64,000 nt of DNA from Croceivirga radicis (lineage in GTDB: Bacteria > Bacteroidota > Bacteroidia > Flavobacteriales > Flavobacteriaceae): positions 1-64,000 of the forward strand of contig NZ_MTBC01000010.1 of the NCBI RefSeq assembly GCF_002072105.2, written 5' to 3'. Below, piece by piece: positions 34,930-43,877 of the stretch; positions within the stretch are counted from its first letter, which is position 1; each line of letters opens with the position of its first letter. The translations under genes were made by a program, and so were the position numbers. The notes under the pieces were generated by a model. The model was not told the DNA's origin. It ran no database searches and saw only the letters and a list, made by a program, of their open reading frames with translations.

Positions 34930-37431
34930 ATGATTCAAAAATTACTTCCAAAAGCACTGCTTTTGGTGTTGTGCATGGGGCTCGTAACTCCTTCCTCGGC
35001 ACAATTATTTAAAAAAAAGAAGAAAAAAACAGAACAGAATTCTGCTCCTAAACCTAAAAAGGGAGACATTCAACCTTATTCCAAGGTAATCACTAAAGAA
35101 GCTAAAACAGACGATGGCTTGTTTAAGGTACATACCTTGGATGACAAGCATTACTACGAAATTCCAGATTCTCTATTTAATAGAGAAATGCTTATGGTTA
35201 GCAGAATATCCAAGACTGCTACCGGAATTGGTTTTGGTGGTGGAAAGATCAATACCCAAGTAATGCGTTGGGAAAAAAAGCCTAAAAAAGTATTATTACG
35301 CGTTGTTTCTTATGAAAATTTTGCAGCCGATTCTTTACCCATCCACGAAGCTGTAGTAAACTCTAATTTTGAACCTGTACTTTACTCTTTTGATATTAAG
35401 GCCTTTAATAAAAAGGATTCTATAAACCCGGCTACGGTTATAGAAATAGACCCATTATTTACCAAAGACGTTAACGCATTGGGGCTACCATCTGGCTACA
35501 GAAAAAGATACAAGGTTAGTAGATTAGATGGTGATAGAAGCTATATTGAAAGTGTAAAAAGTTATCCATTAAACATAGAGGCTAGGCACGTTAAAACGTA
35601 TTTTGCGAGTAGTGCTCCTAGCAATAGTAGCCTTGGCTCTATTTCTTTGGAAATAAACAACTCTATGATTCTTTTACCTAAAGAACCTATGAAACGTAGG
35701 TATTTTGATGAAAGAGTTGGTTGGTTTGCCCGCGGACAGGTAGACTACGGTCTGGACGCGCAAGAAAGTAAAACAATCACTTACTTAGACAGATGGCGCT
35801 TAGAAGTTAAAGACGAGGACATCGAAAAATTTAAAAGAGGTGAATTGGTAGTACCTAAAAAACAAATTGTTTATTACATAGATAGGGCCACTCCAAAAAA
35901 ATGGATTCCTTTTATAAAACAAGGTATAGAAGATTGGCAAGTAGCTTTTGAAGCGGCAGGTTTTAAAGATGCCATAATAGCCAAGGACCCACCTTCTAAA
36001 GAAGAAGACCCAGAATGGAGCCCAGAAGACGTTAGATATTCTGTTGTAAGATATTTAGCCTCTCCTATACCCAATGCCAACGGACCCCACGTAAGTGACC
36101 CAAGAAGCGGTGAAATTTTGGAATCTGACATTAATTGGTACCATAACGTAATGACATTGTTACGCAATTGGTATTTTGTACAAACTGCCGCAATCAATCC
36201 TGAAGCACAGTCAACCGAGTTTAAAGACGAAATCATGGGGCGTCTTATTCGATTTGTTTCCTCTCATGAAGTGGGCCACACCTTGGGTTTACCCCATAAC
36301 ATGGGCAGTAGTGTTGCCTATCCGGTAGACTCTTTACGCTCTGCATCGTTCACTAAAAAATACGGTACCGCCCCTTCCATTATGGATTATGCGCGTTTTA
36401 ATTATGTGGCGCAGCCTGGTGATGAGGGTGTTGCGCTTATGCCAGATATTGGGGTTTATGATAAATATGCAATTGAATGGGGTTATCGCCCTATATTGGA
36501 TAAATCCGCAGAAGAAGAAAAACCAGTTTTGAATAAATGGATTTTGGCGCACGAAGGCGATCCCTTATATCGTTTTGGGCACCAACAGGTAGGGGATATA
36601 CATGACCCAAGTTCCCAGACGGAAGATTTAGGTGACGATGCGGTAAAAGCTAGCTTGTATGGCATAGCCAATCTTAAGCGCATAGTACCCAACTTAATCA
36701 AATGGACTACCAAAGAAGGTGAAAATTATGATGAGTTAGAAACCATGTACGGCCAAGTATTAGCACAGTTTAATAGATATACCGGCCATGTAGCCAATAA
36801 TATTGGCGGTGTATATGAATACCACAAAACTGCGGACCAAGAAGGCGCCGTTTACATACATGTATCCAAAGAACATCAGAAAAAATGTATGGACTTTTTA
36901 CAGGCCGAGTTATTTACAACGCCAGAATGGATGCTAGACGAAGACATTATTAGAAGAACACAATACTCTGGGGTTGTTGAACGTATAAGAGCATTACAAG
37001 AAAGTAGGCTAAAAACAGTCTTAGGATTGGGTAAACTTGCCAGGGCTATAGAAAATGAAGCCTTAAACGGTAAAGAAGCATATACCATTACAGCTATAAT
37101 GTCTGACCTAAGAAAGGGACTTTGGTCAGAAACGAGAACGGGTAAAACTCTAGATACCTACCGTAGAAATTTGCAAAAAGCACATATTGATCAATTAGCG
37201 TATTTAATGACGGCCGAAAATCAAAGAAAACTTCCAGATTTTGGAGGTTACCGTAAATCTACCGCTGTAAATACTAGTCAGTCAGATATTAGATCGGTAG
37301 CTAGGGGGGAGTTAACCAACCTCAAAAGGGATATTAGAAATGGTTTGGCTAGAACTAGTGACCAAATGTCTAGATATCATTACCAAGATGCTCTGTACCG
37401 TATTGAACAAATACTAGACCCCAGCAATTAG
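34930..37431 (+). CDS. Large exported zinc-dependent metalloprotease (DUF5117/DUF5118 type)
   Basis: About 833 residues from the ATG at 34930; a GTG three codons earlier is possible. Signal peptide ends TPSSAQ. The metzincin zinc motif HEVGHTLGLPH starts at His446, with Glu447 as the base. DUF5118/DUF5117-like regions lie before it (about 40-320; LFNREMLMVSRISKTATGIG) and a long helical C-terminal domain follows it (about 600-833), which matches the DUF4953-type proteases of Bacteroidota. Probably periplasmic or surface-located; substrate unknown. Alone in its unit with a good terminator. Confidence 0.9.
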   Translation: MIQKLLPKALLLVLCMGLVTPSSAQLFKKKKKKTEQNSAPKPKKGDIQPYSKVITKEAKTDDGLFKVHTLDDKHYYEIPDSLFNREMLMVSRISKTATGIGFGGGKINTQVMRWEKKPKKVLLRVVSYENFAADSLPIHEAVVNSNFEPVLYSFDIKAFNKKDSINPATVIEIDPLFTKDVNALGLPSGYRKRYKVSRLDGDRSYIESVKSYPLNIEARHVKTYFASSAPSNSSLGSISLEINNSMILLPKEPMKRRYFDERVGWFARGQVDYGLDAQESKTITYLDRWRLEVKDEDIEKFKRGELVVPKKQIVYYIDRATPKKWIPFIKQGIEDWQVAFEAAGFKDAIIAKDPPSKEEDPEWSPEDVRYSVVRYLASPIPNANGPHVSDPRSGEILESDINWYHNVMTLLRNWYFVQTAAINPEAQSTEFKDEIMGRLIRFVSSHEVGHTLGLPHNMGSSVAYPVDSLRSASFTKKYGTAPSIMDYARFNYVAQPGDEGVALMPDIGVYDKYAIEWGYRPILDKSAEEEKPVLNKWILAHEGDPLYRFGHQQVGDIHDPSSQTEDLGDDAVKASLYGIANLKRIVPNLIKWTTKEGENYDELETMYGQVLAQFNRYTGHVANNIGGVYEYHKTADQEGAVYIHVSKEHQKKCMDFLQAELFTTPEWMLDEDIIRRTQYSGVVERIRALQESRLKTVLGLGKLARAIENEALNGKEAYTITAIMSDLRKGLWSETRTGKTLDTYRRNLQKAHIDQLAYLMTAENQRKLPDFGGYRKSTAVNTSQSDIRSVARGELTNLKRDIRNGLARTSDQMSRYHYQDALYRIEQILDPSN

Positions 37432-37451
37432 ATAAGCATACAACTTACATA

Positions 37452-37484
37452 AAAAGGCCTGTTTTTCTTACAGGTCTTTTTTTT
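37452..37484 (+). terminator. Terminator after the metalloprotease gene
   Basis: Stem AAGGCCTG (37454-37461) / CAGGTCTT (37471-37478) with one G-T pair and a T8 run. Confidence 0.8.
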
Positions 37485-37587
37485 GTCTATAGTTTTGTAC
37501 ACTTCACCTACAGTAAATTGCCATTCACAACAAATTTGAATTTGGAGCAGAACCTTTTACTACTTTAGAAGTCCCAAATTCTTACAA

Positions 37588-37779
37588 ATGAAAGCATATA
37601 AAATTAAAAGCTTACTGTACTTTGCTGGTTTTGTTGCTGCAGCGGTTATGTATTATAATCTTGAGCAACAAGATACTTTCCAAGAAAAAATAACAACTTC
37701 TACCGTAGTTGAAACGCAAGCAGAAGATTTACCGCAAGCGGAATTAGATACAGAAACTTTTGAGAAAGAACTAAATTAA
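37588..37779 (+). CDS. Small single-span membrane protein
   Basis: A 63-residue protein with one hydrophobic helix near the N-terminus (SLLYFAGFVAAAVMYY) and an acidic, Glu/Gln-rich tail. It lies 89 bases before a Spy-like gene with the same direction. No family recognised. The ATG is clear, and the reading frame is open between two terminators, which supports a real gene. Confidence 0.5.
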   Translation: MKAYKIKSLLYFAGFVAAAVMYYNLEQQDTFQEKITTSTVVETQAEDLPQAELDTETFEKELN

Positions 37780-37868
37780 TTTTGTTCAGTTAAAGTATTC
37801 TAAAATTAATATCTCGTTTAAACCTTTCATTCAATCCATCGTCTTAATAGTAAATCAAAACTATTATA

Positions 37869-38321
37869 ATGATGAGGAAGTTAAGAACATTTTTAGTGGC
37901 GTTTCTTGTTACAGGAACAATGGTATTTGCACAACCCAGACATAAAGATGGGAATAAAGAGAAGCGAAACAACTATACGCCAGAACAAATTGCCACTTTA
38001 CAAACAAAACGGTTAACCCTAGCGCTAGACCTTTCAGATAAACAGGCCGAACAGTTTATGAGTTTGCATTTAGAACATGCAAAACTTAGGGAGAAACAGC
38101 ATACTTTACGCAAGTCTAGAGAGGAAGAAGACAGAACAAAGCTAACTGAAGAGGAGCGTTATGCTATGCAAAATGCTAGACTAGACCAGAGAATAGCTTT
38201 TCAAAAAGAAGTTAAAAAAATACTCTCTGAAGAACAGTTTGAAAACTGGAAAAAAATTAGAAGGCATCACGGCAGTAAAAGGCATAAGATGTTGAGAGAA
38301 GGTGAACGGCACAGTAGATAA
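37869..38321 (+). CDS. Spy/CpxP-like periplasmic protein
   Basis: A 150-residue protein with a signal peptide (ending TMVFAQ). The mature part is basic and helical: YTPEQIATLQTKRLTLALDL, SDKQAEQFMSLHLEHAK, and a C-terminal ILSEEQFENWKKIRR. The paired 'T-P-E-Q-x-A-x-L-Q-T-x-x-L' and 'L-S-x-E-Q-x-x-x-W' helices are those of Spy/CpxP-type (LTXXQ-like) proteins in Bacteroidota. Such proteins act as periplasmic chaperones or as sensors that hold back stress signalling. Ends in a clear terminator. Confidence 0.7.
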   Translation: MMRKLRTFLVAFLVTGTMVFAQPRHKDGNKEKRNNYTPEQIATLQTKRLTLALDLSDKQAEQFMSLHLEHAKLREKQHTLRKSREEEDRTKLTEEERYAMQNARLDQRIAFQKEVKKILSEEQFENWKKIRRHHGSKRHKMLREGERHSR

Positions 38322-38344
38322 TGTTTTTTTTGTTGATGTTTTTT

Positions 38345-38386
38345 ATCCCTTGTATTTTTAAGTAAATACAAGGGATTTTCTTTTTT
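38345..38386 (+). terminator. Terminator after the Spy-like gene
   Basis: Stem of 13 bp, ATCCCTTGTATTT / AAATACAAGGGAT (38345-38357, 38364-38376), then TTTTCTTTTTT. Confidence 0.85.
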
Positions 38387-38408
38387 AATGCTACTTCCTT
38401 TTTATGCG

Positions 38409-38485
38409 TTTCGCTTTTTTAAGCGATATATTTATTATTCGTTTATTTAAACGATATGTAAAAATATCGGATATTTATACGATAT
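38409..38485. promoter_or_regulatory. Three palindromic iterons upstream of satD
   Basis: Three near-identical 21-bp units end at 38429, 38457 and 38485. Each begins TTCG/TATCGG-like and ends with CGATAT; the CGATAT copies start at 38424, 38452 and 38480, exactly 28 bp apart. The first two are inverted repeats, TCGCTT-4-AAGCGA (38411-38426) and CGTTTA-2-TAAACG (38440-38453). The last unit ends 7 bases before the satD ATG at 38493. This looks like a multi-site operator, probably for the HTH domain of SatD itself. Confidence 0.65.
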
Positions 38486-38492
38486 TTACCGT

Positions 38493-39116
38493 ATGAATAA
38501 TCACGTAGCAATTTTAACAGGAGATATTATCAATTCTAGATCTATAGCAACACAAGATTGGTTAACCCAATTAAAAGCTATCCTAAATCTATACGGCGAT
38601 ACCCCAAAGCAATGGGAAATTTATCGAGGAGACAGTTTTCAATTAGAAGTTACACCAGTAAAGGCACTAGAAACTGCAATATTAATTAAAGCTGCCCTTA
38701 AACAACATAAAAACCTAGATGTTAGAATTTCAATAGGAATTGGGCCAAAGGAATATAATGCAGAAAAAATTACGGAATCTAACGGTGTTGCCTTTATTCG
38801 TTCAGGAGAGGCTTTCCATGAAATGAAAAAACAAACTTTGGTAATTAATACAGCCCAACCAAAACTAAATGAAACGCTTAATTTAATGCTAAAACTTGGC
38901 CTTTTGACTATGGATAATTGGCAACCTGCAACTGCGCAGACAGTTATGGTGGCGCTGACGAACCCCTTAGCACAACAAAAAGATTTAGCCAAACAATTGG
39001 GAAAATCACAAAGTACGATAAGCGAGGCCCTATTACGGGCCGGATTTGATGAAATAAGTCAATTACTGGCGTATTATGCAAAAAACATAACAAACAATGA
39101 TACTTTTACTACTTAA
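38493..39116 (+). CDS. SatD family protein with C-terminal HTH
   Basis: A 207-residue protein recognised as SatD family. The N-terminal 140 residues include HVAILTGDIINSRSI, WEIYRGDSFQLEV, VRISIGIGPKEYN and ESNGVAFIRSGEAFHEM. The 'TGD' and 'RGDSFQ' motifs with 'SIGIG' look like the palm fold of GGDEF or class III nucleotide cyclases (inference). The C-terminus (about 155-205) is a helix-turn-helix: QQKDLAKQLGKSQSTISEAL. Three palindromic repeats sit right before the start, which suggests self-regulation. The gene overlaps the DUF3307 gene by 20 bases, so the two are co-translated. Biochemical role not known to me. Confidence 0.82.
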   Translation: MNNHVAILTGDIINSRSIATQDWLTQLKAILNLYGDTPKQWEIYRGDSFQLEVTPVKALETAILIKAALKQHKNLDVRISIGIGPKEYNAEKITESNGVAFIRSGEAFHEMKKQTLVINTAQPKLNETLNLMLKLGLLTMDNWQPATAQTVMVALTNPLAQQKDLAKQLGKSQSTISEALLRAGFDEISQLLAYYAKNITNNDTFTT

Positions 39117-39837
39117 GCTTTTAGCTGCTCATTTTATAGGAGATTTTGTTTTACAGCCCAAGAAATGGGTTGTTCATAAAGAAAAACACAAAGTCAAATC
39201 CAAATATTTGTATGCACATATTGGCGTACATGCGATGTTATTGTTGCTGTTTTTGGGTTTTAAACACACTTGGACAGTGGTTTTTATTGGTGTAACACAT
39301 TTTCTCATAGACTGGGGAAAACTTGCGTTCAGTACGCCAAAAAACAGTCGTGTACTATTTCTTGTAGATCAATTAGCACACCTCTTAATACTAATTCTAG
39401 CTTACTACATTATAGAACCATTTTCTATATCCTGGTCCAATTATTTTGATGTACAATTTTACCTATTGTTATTGTTCATAGTCCTTGCCACTTTTGTTTC
39501 TGCAATACTTATTAAAATGTTTCTTACGCCCTATATAAATCTATTAAACTTGGATGAAGGCAAAACAGACCAATCTACAGAAGGAGAACCACTACCCAAT
39601 GCTGGGCTGTATATTGGAATCTTGGAAAGGTTGTTTGTTTTTGGATTTATTATTGCCAATCAATGGGCAGCAATTGGGTTATTAATCGCGGCTAAATCTG
39701 TCTTCAGATTTGGAGACTTGAACAAAGGAAATAATAGAAAACTTACAGAATACGTTCTCATAGGAACACTACTGAGTTTTGGCTTGGCTATTCTGTGTGG
39801 CCTAGGGTACACTTATCTTATAGTCCAATTGTCCTAA
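39097..39837 (+). CDS. DUF3307 integral membrane protein
   Basis: A 246-residue inner-membrane protein. The N-terminus (LLKLLAAHFIGDFVLQPKKW, then HIGVHAMLLLLF and GVTHFLIDWGKL) is the DUF3307 domain with conserved H, D and Q residues in or near the helices. About five to six membrane helices in all; the C-terminal half is a second hydrophobic part (LYIGILERLFVFGFIIANQW, AAKSVFRFGDL). It overlaps satD by 20 bases, a tight link that I know from other Bacteroidota. The pairing of a possible nucleotide-binding DNA-binding protein with this membrane protein suggests a signalling unit. A weak hairpin follows at 39887-39913. Confidence 0.85.
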   Translation: MILLLLKLLAAHFIGDFVLQPKKWVVHKEKHKVKSKYLYAHIGVHAMLLLLFLGFKHTWTVVFIGVTHFLIDWGKLAFSTPKNSRVLFLVDQLAHLLILILAYYIIEPFSISWSNYFDVQFYLLLLFIVLATFVSAILIKMFLTPYINLLNLDEGKTDQSTEGEPLPNAGLYIGILERLFVFGFIIANQWAAIGLLIAAKSVFRFGDLNKGNNRKLTEYVLIGTLLSFGLAILCGLGYTYLIVQLS

Positions 39838-39940
39838 AAAAATATCACAAATGCGATTATTTTCGATAAAAAATATAGGAATACACAAAAACCATAGTTT
39901 TTTTGTGGTTTTTATGCAATATCTAATGGAAATAAGGAAT

Positions 39941-40057
39941 TAATTTGCAGCGTGTTAACATTAACCACAAATTATTCTGGTAGCACAATTGGGGGTACTA
40001 CCTTAATAAACTTAAACACAAACGCAAAAGCCTGCTATAAGCAGGCTTTTCTTTTTT
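39941..40057 (+). ncRNA. Possible small RNA in the gap after DUF3307
   Basis: A gap of 238 bases. An AATTAATTTGCAGCG stretch (39939-39953) looks like a Bacteroidota promoter with one mismatch, followed by about 100 bases with a hairpin (GGTAG 39979-39983 / CTACC 39998-40002) and a strong terminator at 40026-40057. DUF3307 already has a possible weak terminator at 39887-39913. No open frame fits. It could also be only the long 3' end of the DUF3307 transcript. Confidence 0.3.
40026..40057 (+). terminator. Strong plus-strand terminator before the hemL 3' end
   Basis: Stem AAAAGCCTGC / GCAGGCTTTT with a 5-base loop TATAA and the tail CTTTTTT. The stem is almost symmetrical in A/T flanks, so it can also stop the minus-strand hemL transcript. 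Confidence 0.85.
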
Positions 40058-40075
40058 ATGGTATCCGGGGTTTTC

Positions 40076-41356
40076 TTAAAGTTTGCATTTTTCTACCGCC
40101 TCTATAGTCTTATCCAAGTCTTGATAAGAAATAGCATCATTTAAAAAATAACTTTCAAATGCCGAGGGTGGCAAATAGACTCCTTGGTCTAACAAGCCAT
40201 GAAAATAGGCTTTAAAACGGTCGTTATTACCTAACGCGGAAGAAGCAAAATCCGTTACCGGTTGGTCGCAAAAATGAACCGAAATCATACTGCCAAATCT
40301 ATTTATTTGGTGAGTAATCCCACGTTTTGTCAATACAGATTCAATTCCTTTATGAAGGTATTCCGTTTTTGCTGCTAAACTGGTAAACACTTCTGGTTTC
40401 TCATCTATTTCTGTAAGCATAGCCAAACCAGCACTCATAGCCAATGGGTTACCGCTTAACGTACCTGCCTGGTAAACAGGACCTTCTGGAGCCAAATGAG
40501 CCATAATTTCTGCTCGTGCAGCAAAAGCACCTACGGGCAAGCCACCACCAATAACTTTACCGAACATAACAATATCTGCATCTATCCCCAAGGCTTCTTG
40601 GGCACCACCAGCGGCCAACCTAAAACCGGTCATTACCTCATCAAACAACAATAAAATACCTTCTTGGGTACACAGTTCACGTAAACCGTGGATAAAATCG
40701 TCCTTAGGAATTATACATCCCATATTACCAGCAACTGGCTCTAAAATTATAGCAGCAATTTCGCCTTTGTTAGCTGCTACCAACTGTTTTACTCCTGCCA
40801 AATCGTTATAATTGGCCAACAAGGTATCTTTTGCGGTTCCTTGGGTAACACCAGGACTGTTTGGACTTCCAAAGGTTACCGCTCCACTACCCGCTTGTAT
40901 TAAAAACGAATCTGAGTGACCATGATAGCACCCAGCAAATTTTATGATTTTATCCCTACCAGTATATCCTCTAGCCAAGCGTACCGCACTCATACATGCC
41001 TCTGTACCAGAATTAACAAAACGTATCTTGTCTATGTTGGGCACCATTTTCACCGCTAATTGTGCCAATTTGGTTTCTATTTCTGTAGGAATACCAAAAG
41101 AGGTTCCTTTCTTAGCTTTTTCTATTACCGCATTCAGCACAGGTGCATAGGCGTGGCCAAACAATAAAGGACCCCATGAGGCAATATAATCAATGTACTC
41201 ATTGTCATCTTCATCTGTTAAATAAGCTCCTTTGGCATGTTTTATAAAAATAGGTTCCCCGCCCACTGCTTTAAAAGCTCTCACAGGTGAGTTTACACCG
41301 CCTGGAATGTATTTTTTTGCTTCGGTAAATAATGCACTGCTTCTTTGGTAACGCAT
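40076..41356 (-). CDS. hemL: Glutamate-1-semialdehyde 2,1-aminomutase
   Basis: A 426-residue PLP enzyme that turns glutamate-1-semialdehyde into 5-aminolevulinate, the first committed step to heme by the C5 route. The N-terminus [26 protein letters not shown] is typical, as are [32 protein letters not shown] and the PLP lysine in [14 protein letters not shown] (Lys267). Length matches the family. Last gene of a four-gene minus-strand operon, 17 bases after the glucosaminidase gene. Cytoplasmic. Confidence 0.97.
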   Translation of the reverse strand: MRYQRSSALFTEAKKYIPGGVNSPVRAFKAVGGEPIFIKHAKGAYLTDEDDNEYIDYIASWGPLLFGHAYAPVLNAVIEKAKKGTSFGIPTEIETKLAQLAVKMVPNIDKIRFVNSGTEACMSAVRLARGYTGRDKIIKFAGCYHGHSDSFLIQAGSGAVTFGSPNSPGVTQGTAKDTLLANYNDLAGVKQLVAANKGEIAAIILEPVAGNMGCIIPKDDFIHGLRELCTQEGILLLFDEVMTGFRLAAGGAQEALGIDADIVMFGKVIGGGLPVGAFAARAEIMAHLAPEGPVYQAGTLSGNPLAMSAGLAMLTEIDEKPEVFTSLAAKTEYLHKGIESVLTKRGITHQINRFGSMISVHFCDQPVTDFASSALGNNDRFKAYFHGLLDQGVYLPPSAFESYFLNDAISYQDLDKTIEAVEKCKL

Positions 41357-41373
41357 GTAATTTTATTTTACTA

Positions 41374-42237
41374 TTAATTGGCTCTCGCCTTTCTAATATT
41401 TAATACTTGCCCAATAGACAAGGTTGTATCTCTTAAATTATTCAATCGCATTAATTCGTCTACGCTAATGGCATACATTCTAGACAATGCGTACAAGGTA
41501 TCCCCTTTAGCCACCACATGCGTAAAAACGTCGTATTGTTTTGGTTTTCTAACCGTTTCCAAGCCTTTCTCTACCACTTCTTCATCATATTGATGTAAGT
41601 TGTATTTGTCTATGAGGTAGATTAATTTATTGGGGTATTTTGGATCTGTAGCATAACCCGCTTTTTTAAGTCCGTAAGCCCACTTTTTGTAATCGTCTTT
41701 AGCGTAATTAAAAAGAAAACGATAGCGAGAACGGGATGCAAGAAAAATACTATGGTCCCTAAAACTAAACATAGGGTGATTGTATTTTCTAAAACACTCC
41801 CCTTTGGCATCATCATCATGAAAATCAAACTCGCCTTGCCACCCCGTATGGCATTTGATACCAAAGTGATTGTTTGTTTTTAGCGTTAATTCCCCTTTAC
41901 CAGACCCACTTTCTAAAATACCTTGGGCCAAGGTAATACTTGCCGGTATGCCAAAAGCACGCATTTCATACTGTGCCATTTCATGAAACTCCGCTATATA
42001 CTCAGTTGTATTTGCAACGGGAAATTTCTTAAAATATCCTGGGTCTTCTGGCAGCGGATACAATTCTGACTTATTGAACTTAGTTCCCTCCAAACCATCA
42101 TTTGGTTTGTATATTCCATTCTTTGTTGTTGTTGTTTTGGCACTAATTGGTCTACTAGAGTTGGTTCTTTTTTTCTTAGCACCACAGCTGGCCAAAAGCA
42201 ACGCCACCGTTATCAGGGCAATCCATTTTCTTATCAT
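41374..42237 (-). CDS. Glucosaminidase lipoprotein with LysM domain
   Basis: A 287-residue lipoprotein (LLLASC, Cys18) with an N-acetylglucosaminidase domain (about 85-225). PASITLAQGILESGSGKGEL holds the likely catalytic Glu, followed by TNNHFGIKCH, a FRKYN segment and the tail KKAGYATDPKYPNKLIYLI. One LysM peptidoglycan-binding repeat closes the protein (about 240-283, HVVAKGDTLYALSRMYAIS). It cuts the glycan chains of the cell wall. Its first codons overlap the end of the ACC-deaminase-like gene by 4 bases (ATGA type), which shows translational coupling. Confidence 0.93.
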   Translation of the reverse strand: MIRKWIALITVALLLASCGAKKKRTNSSRPISAKTTTTKNGIYKPNDGLEGTKFNKSELYPLPEDPGYFKKFPVANTTEYIAEFHEMAQYEMRAFGIPASITLAQGILESGSGKGELTLKTNNHFGIKCHTGWQGEFDFHDDDAKGECFRKYNHPMFSFRDHSIFLASRSRYRFLFNYAKDDYKKWAYGLKKAGYATDPKYPNKLIYLIDKYNLHQYDEEVVEKGLETVRKPKQYDVFTHVVAKGDTLYALSRMYAISVDELMRLNNLRDTTLSIGQVLNIRKARAN

Positions 42238-43139
42238 AAATCCAATACCGGTAAATTTCTCCGTCTTAATTGTTGGTTCATTCCTTTTATTCCTTGCAAA
42301 CCACCCGTATGAATGGCCAAAATTTTAGTGCCTTTAGTAAAATTGCCTTGAATTATACTTTTCCATATTCCAAATAGCATCTTGCCAGTGTAAATAGGGT
42401 CTAAAGGAATGCCCGTGTCTCGTTTAAATTCATTGATGAACTGTACCAAAGGTTCCGTTACTTTAGCATAACCACCAAAATGATAGTCGGTTACCAATTG
42501 CCACTGCTCATTGGTTGCAAATTTATCAATTTCAGCTTTCAGAAAATTACCCTTAAGCGCCGGATATGCCAAAACATGTTGATTTTCTGTTAAACTATTG
42601 ATGATACCGGCCACGGTACCGCCTGTCCCTACGGCACATGCAACGAAATTAAACCTCTCGTCTTCTTTTGTTAAAATTTCTTCGCAACCCTTTACGGCTA
42701 ATGCGTTAGTTCCACCTTCTGGAATAAGGTAAAAATCACCAAATTCATTTTTTAGTTTCAATATGTAGTCGGCTTCCGTTTTAAGACGATAGGCTTCTCG
42801 AGTTACAAATAAAAATTGCATCCCATAAGCAGCTGCTTGCTCCAAAGTAGGGTTCGTTTTCCATTTTTCCTTCAACTCCTCTCCCCTAATAACCCCAATA
42901 GCTTTTAACCCTGCCTCTTTTGCCGCACAAGCAGTAGCCACAATATGGTTACTGTAGGCACCGCCAAAAGTAAGTATTGTTTTTTGCCCTAGCGCTAGAG
43001 CGTCTTTTATGTTGTATTTAAGTTTTCTAAACTTATTGCCACTTATTATAGGGTGTAGCAGGTCTTCTCGCTTTATCCAAAGTGCTACTTGTTGTTGTTT
43101 TAAAAGTGGATGTTGTATTTGTTGATTGTAAGAAGACAA
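42234..43139 (-). CDS. ACC deaminase / D-cysteine desulfhydrase family PLP enzyme
   Basis: A 301-residue fold-type II PLP enzyme. The PLP lysine lies in the N-terminal HPIISGNKFRKLKYNIKDAL, and the following GAYSNHIVATACAAKEAGLKAIGVIRGEE and ACAVGTGGTVAGII (phosphate loop) fit 1-aminocyclopropane-1-carboxylate deaminase and D-cysteine desulfhydrase. Which substrate it uses cannot be decided from sequence; flavobacterial members are often annotated as either. It is shorter than typical ACC deaminase (about 335), which mildly favours desulfhydrase-like or broader activity. Cytoplasmic. Part of the hemL operon. Confidence 0.87.
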   Translation of the reverse strand: MSSYNQQIQHPLLKQQQVALWIKREDLLHPIISGNKFRKLKYNIKDALALGQKTILTFGGAYSNHIVATACAAKEAGLKAIGVIRGEELKEKWKTNPTLEQAAAYGMQFLFVTREAYRLKTEADYILKLKNEFGDFYLIPEGGTNALAVKGCEEILTKEDERFNFVACAVGTGGTVAGIINSLTENQHVLAYPALKGNFLKAEIDKFATNEQWQLVTDYHFGGYAKVTEPLVQFINEFKRDTGIPLDPIYTGKMLFGIWKSIIQGNFTKGTKILAIHTGGLQGIKGMNQQLRRRNLPVLDL

Positions 43140-43141
43140 GT

Positions 43142-43474
43142 TTACGGGCGAAAAAGAAAATTTATAAAGCTATACGGTTTTCGTCTTGCAAGATACCCTA
43201 AATCATTTTCACTTGCATAAGCCTCACGTTCAAAACTAATATTTTGATAGGCACGGTAACTATCTAAATACAAAACCGTTCTTAACAGCCATTCAATGAT
43301 ATACCAGATGTAAAAGAAGAACACTAAAAGTTCTTTTTGTTGGCGTAAATGAATCCGTTCATGATTAATTAAAATAGTATCTTCTTTATAACAATGCTCC
43401 TTAACAATAATAAACGGCCAAAGTGTTAGGCCCACATAGTTTTTTCTAAAAAAGTGTCGAAATACCAATATCAT
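43142..43474 (-). CDS. Small HExxH membrane protein
   Basis: About 110 residues from the ATG at 43474. A TTG at 43513 lies inside the TATCTTTG promoter box and is unlikely. HERIHLRQQ (about residues 38-46) is an HExxH zinc motif directly before a hydrophobic segment (LLVFFFYIWYIIEWLLR). The frame HERIHxRQ with following YxxxxFEREAYA resembles the core of M56/BlaR1-type or 'M48-like' membrane peptidases, here reduced to one short domain. First gene of the operon that runs to hemL, 2 bases before the next gene. Peptidase activity is inference. Confidence 0.65.
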   Translation of the reverse strand: MILVFRHFFRKNYVGLTLWPFIIVKEHCYKEDTILINHERIHLRQQKELLVFFFYIWYIIEWLLRTVLYLDSYRAYQNISFEREAYASENDLGYLARRKPYSFINFLFRP

Positions 43475-43510
43475 TATAACAAAATTCAGACTAGGTTTCC
43501 CCGGAACCTC

Positions 43511-43518
43511 CAAAGATA
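43511..43518 (-). promoter_or_regulatory. -7 box (TATCTTTG) of the hemL operon
   Basis: Exact TAnnTTTG match on the minus strand, 36 bases before the ATG at 43474. It supports that ATG as the start. No good -33 element found. Confidence 0.45.
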
Positions 43519-43626
43519 ATTTTTAATGACCAATGAAATCTATTTCCCAGTTTAACAACGGGTTTATTTCGATAAATGCGTTAAAACATTTTTAAAACTA
43601 AAGAACCCCAGTTAATTTTGAATTAA

Positions 43627-43803
<177 letters not shown>

Positions 43804-43877
43804 CTCTAATTTCGGCATAATAATTGATGCTTAATTTTTGTTAGCAAGCTCATTTTTAACATGATAAAAAAATTAAT

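Noticed and set aside
43475-43513. TTG start at 43513 for the HExxH protein
   Set aside because: The codon falls inside the TATCTTTG promoter box; the ATG at 43474 is preferred.
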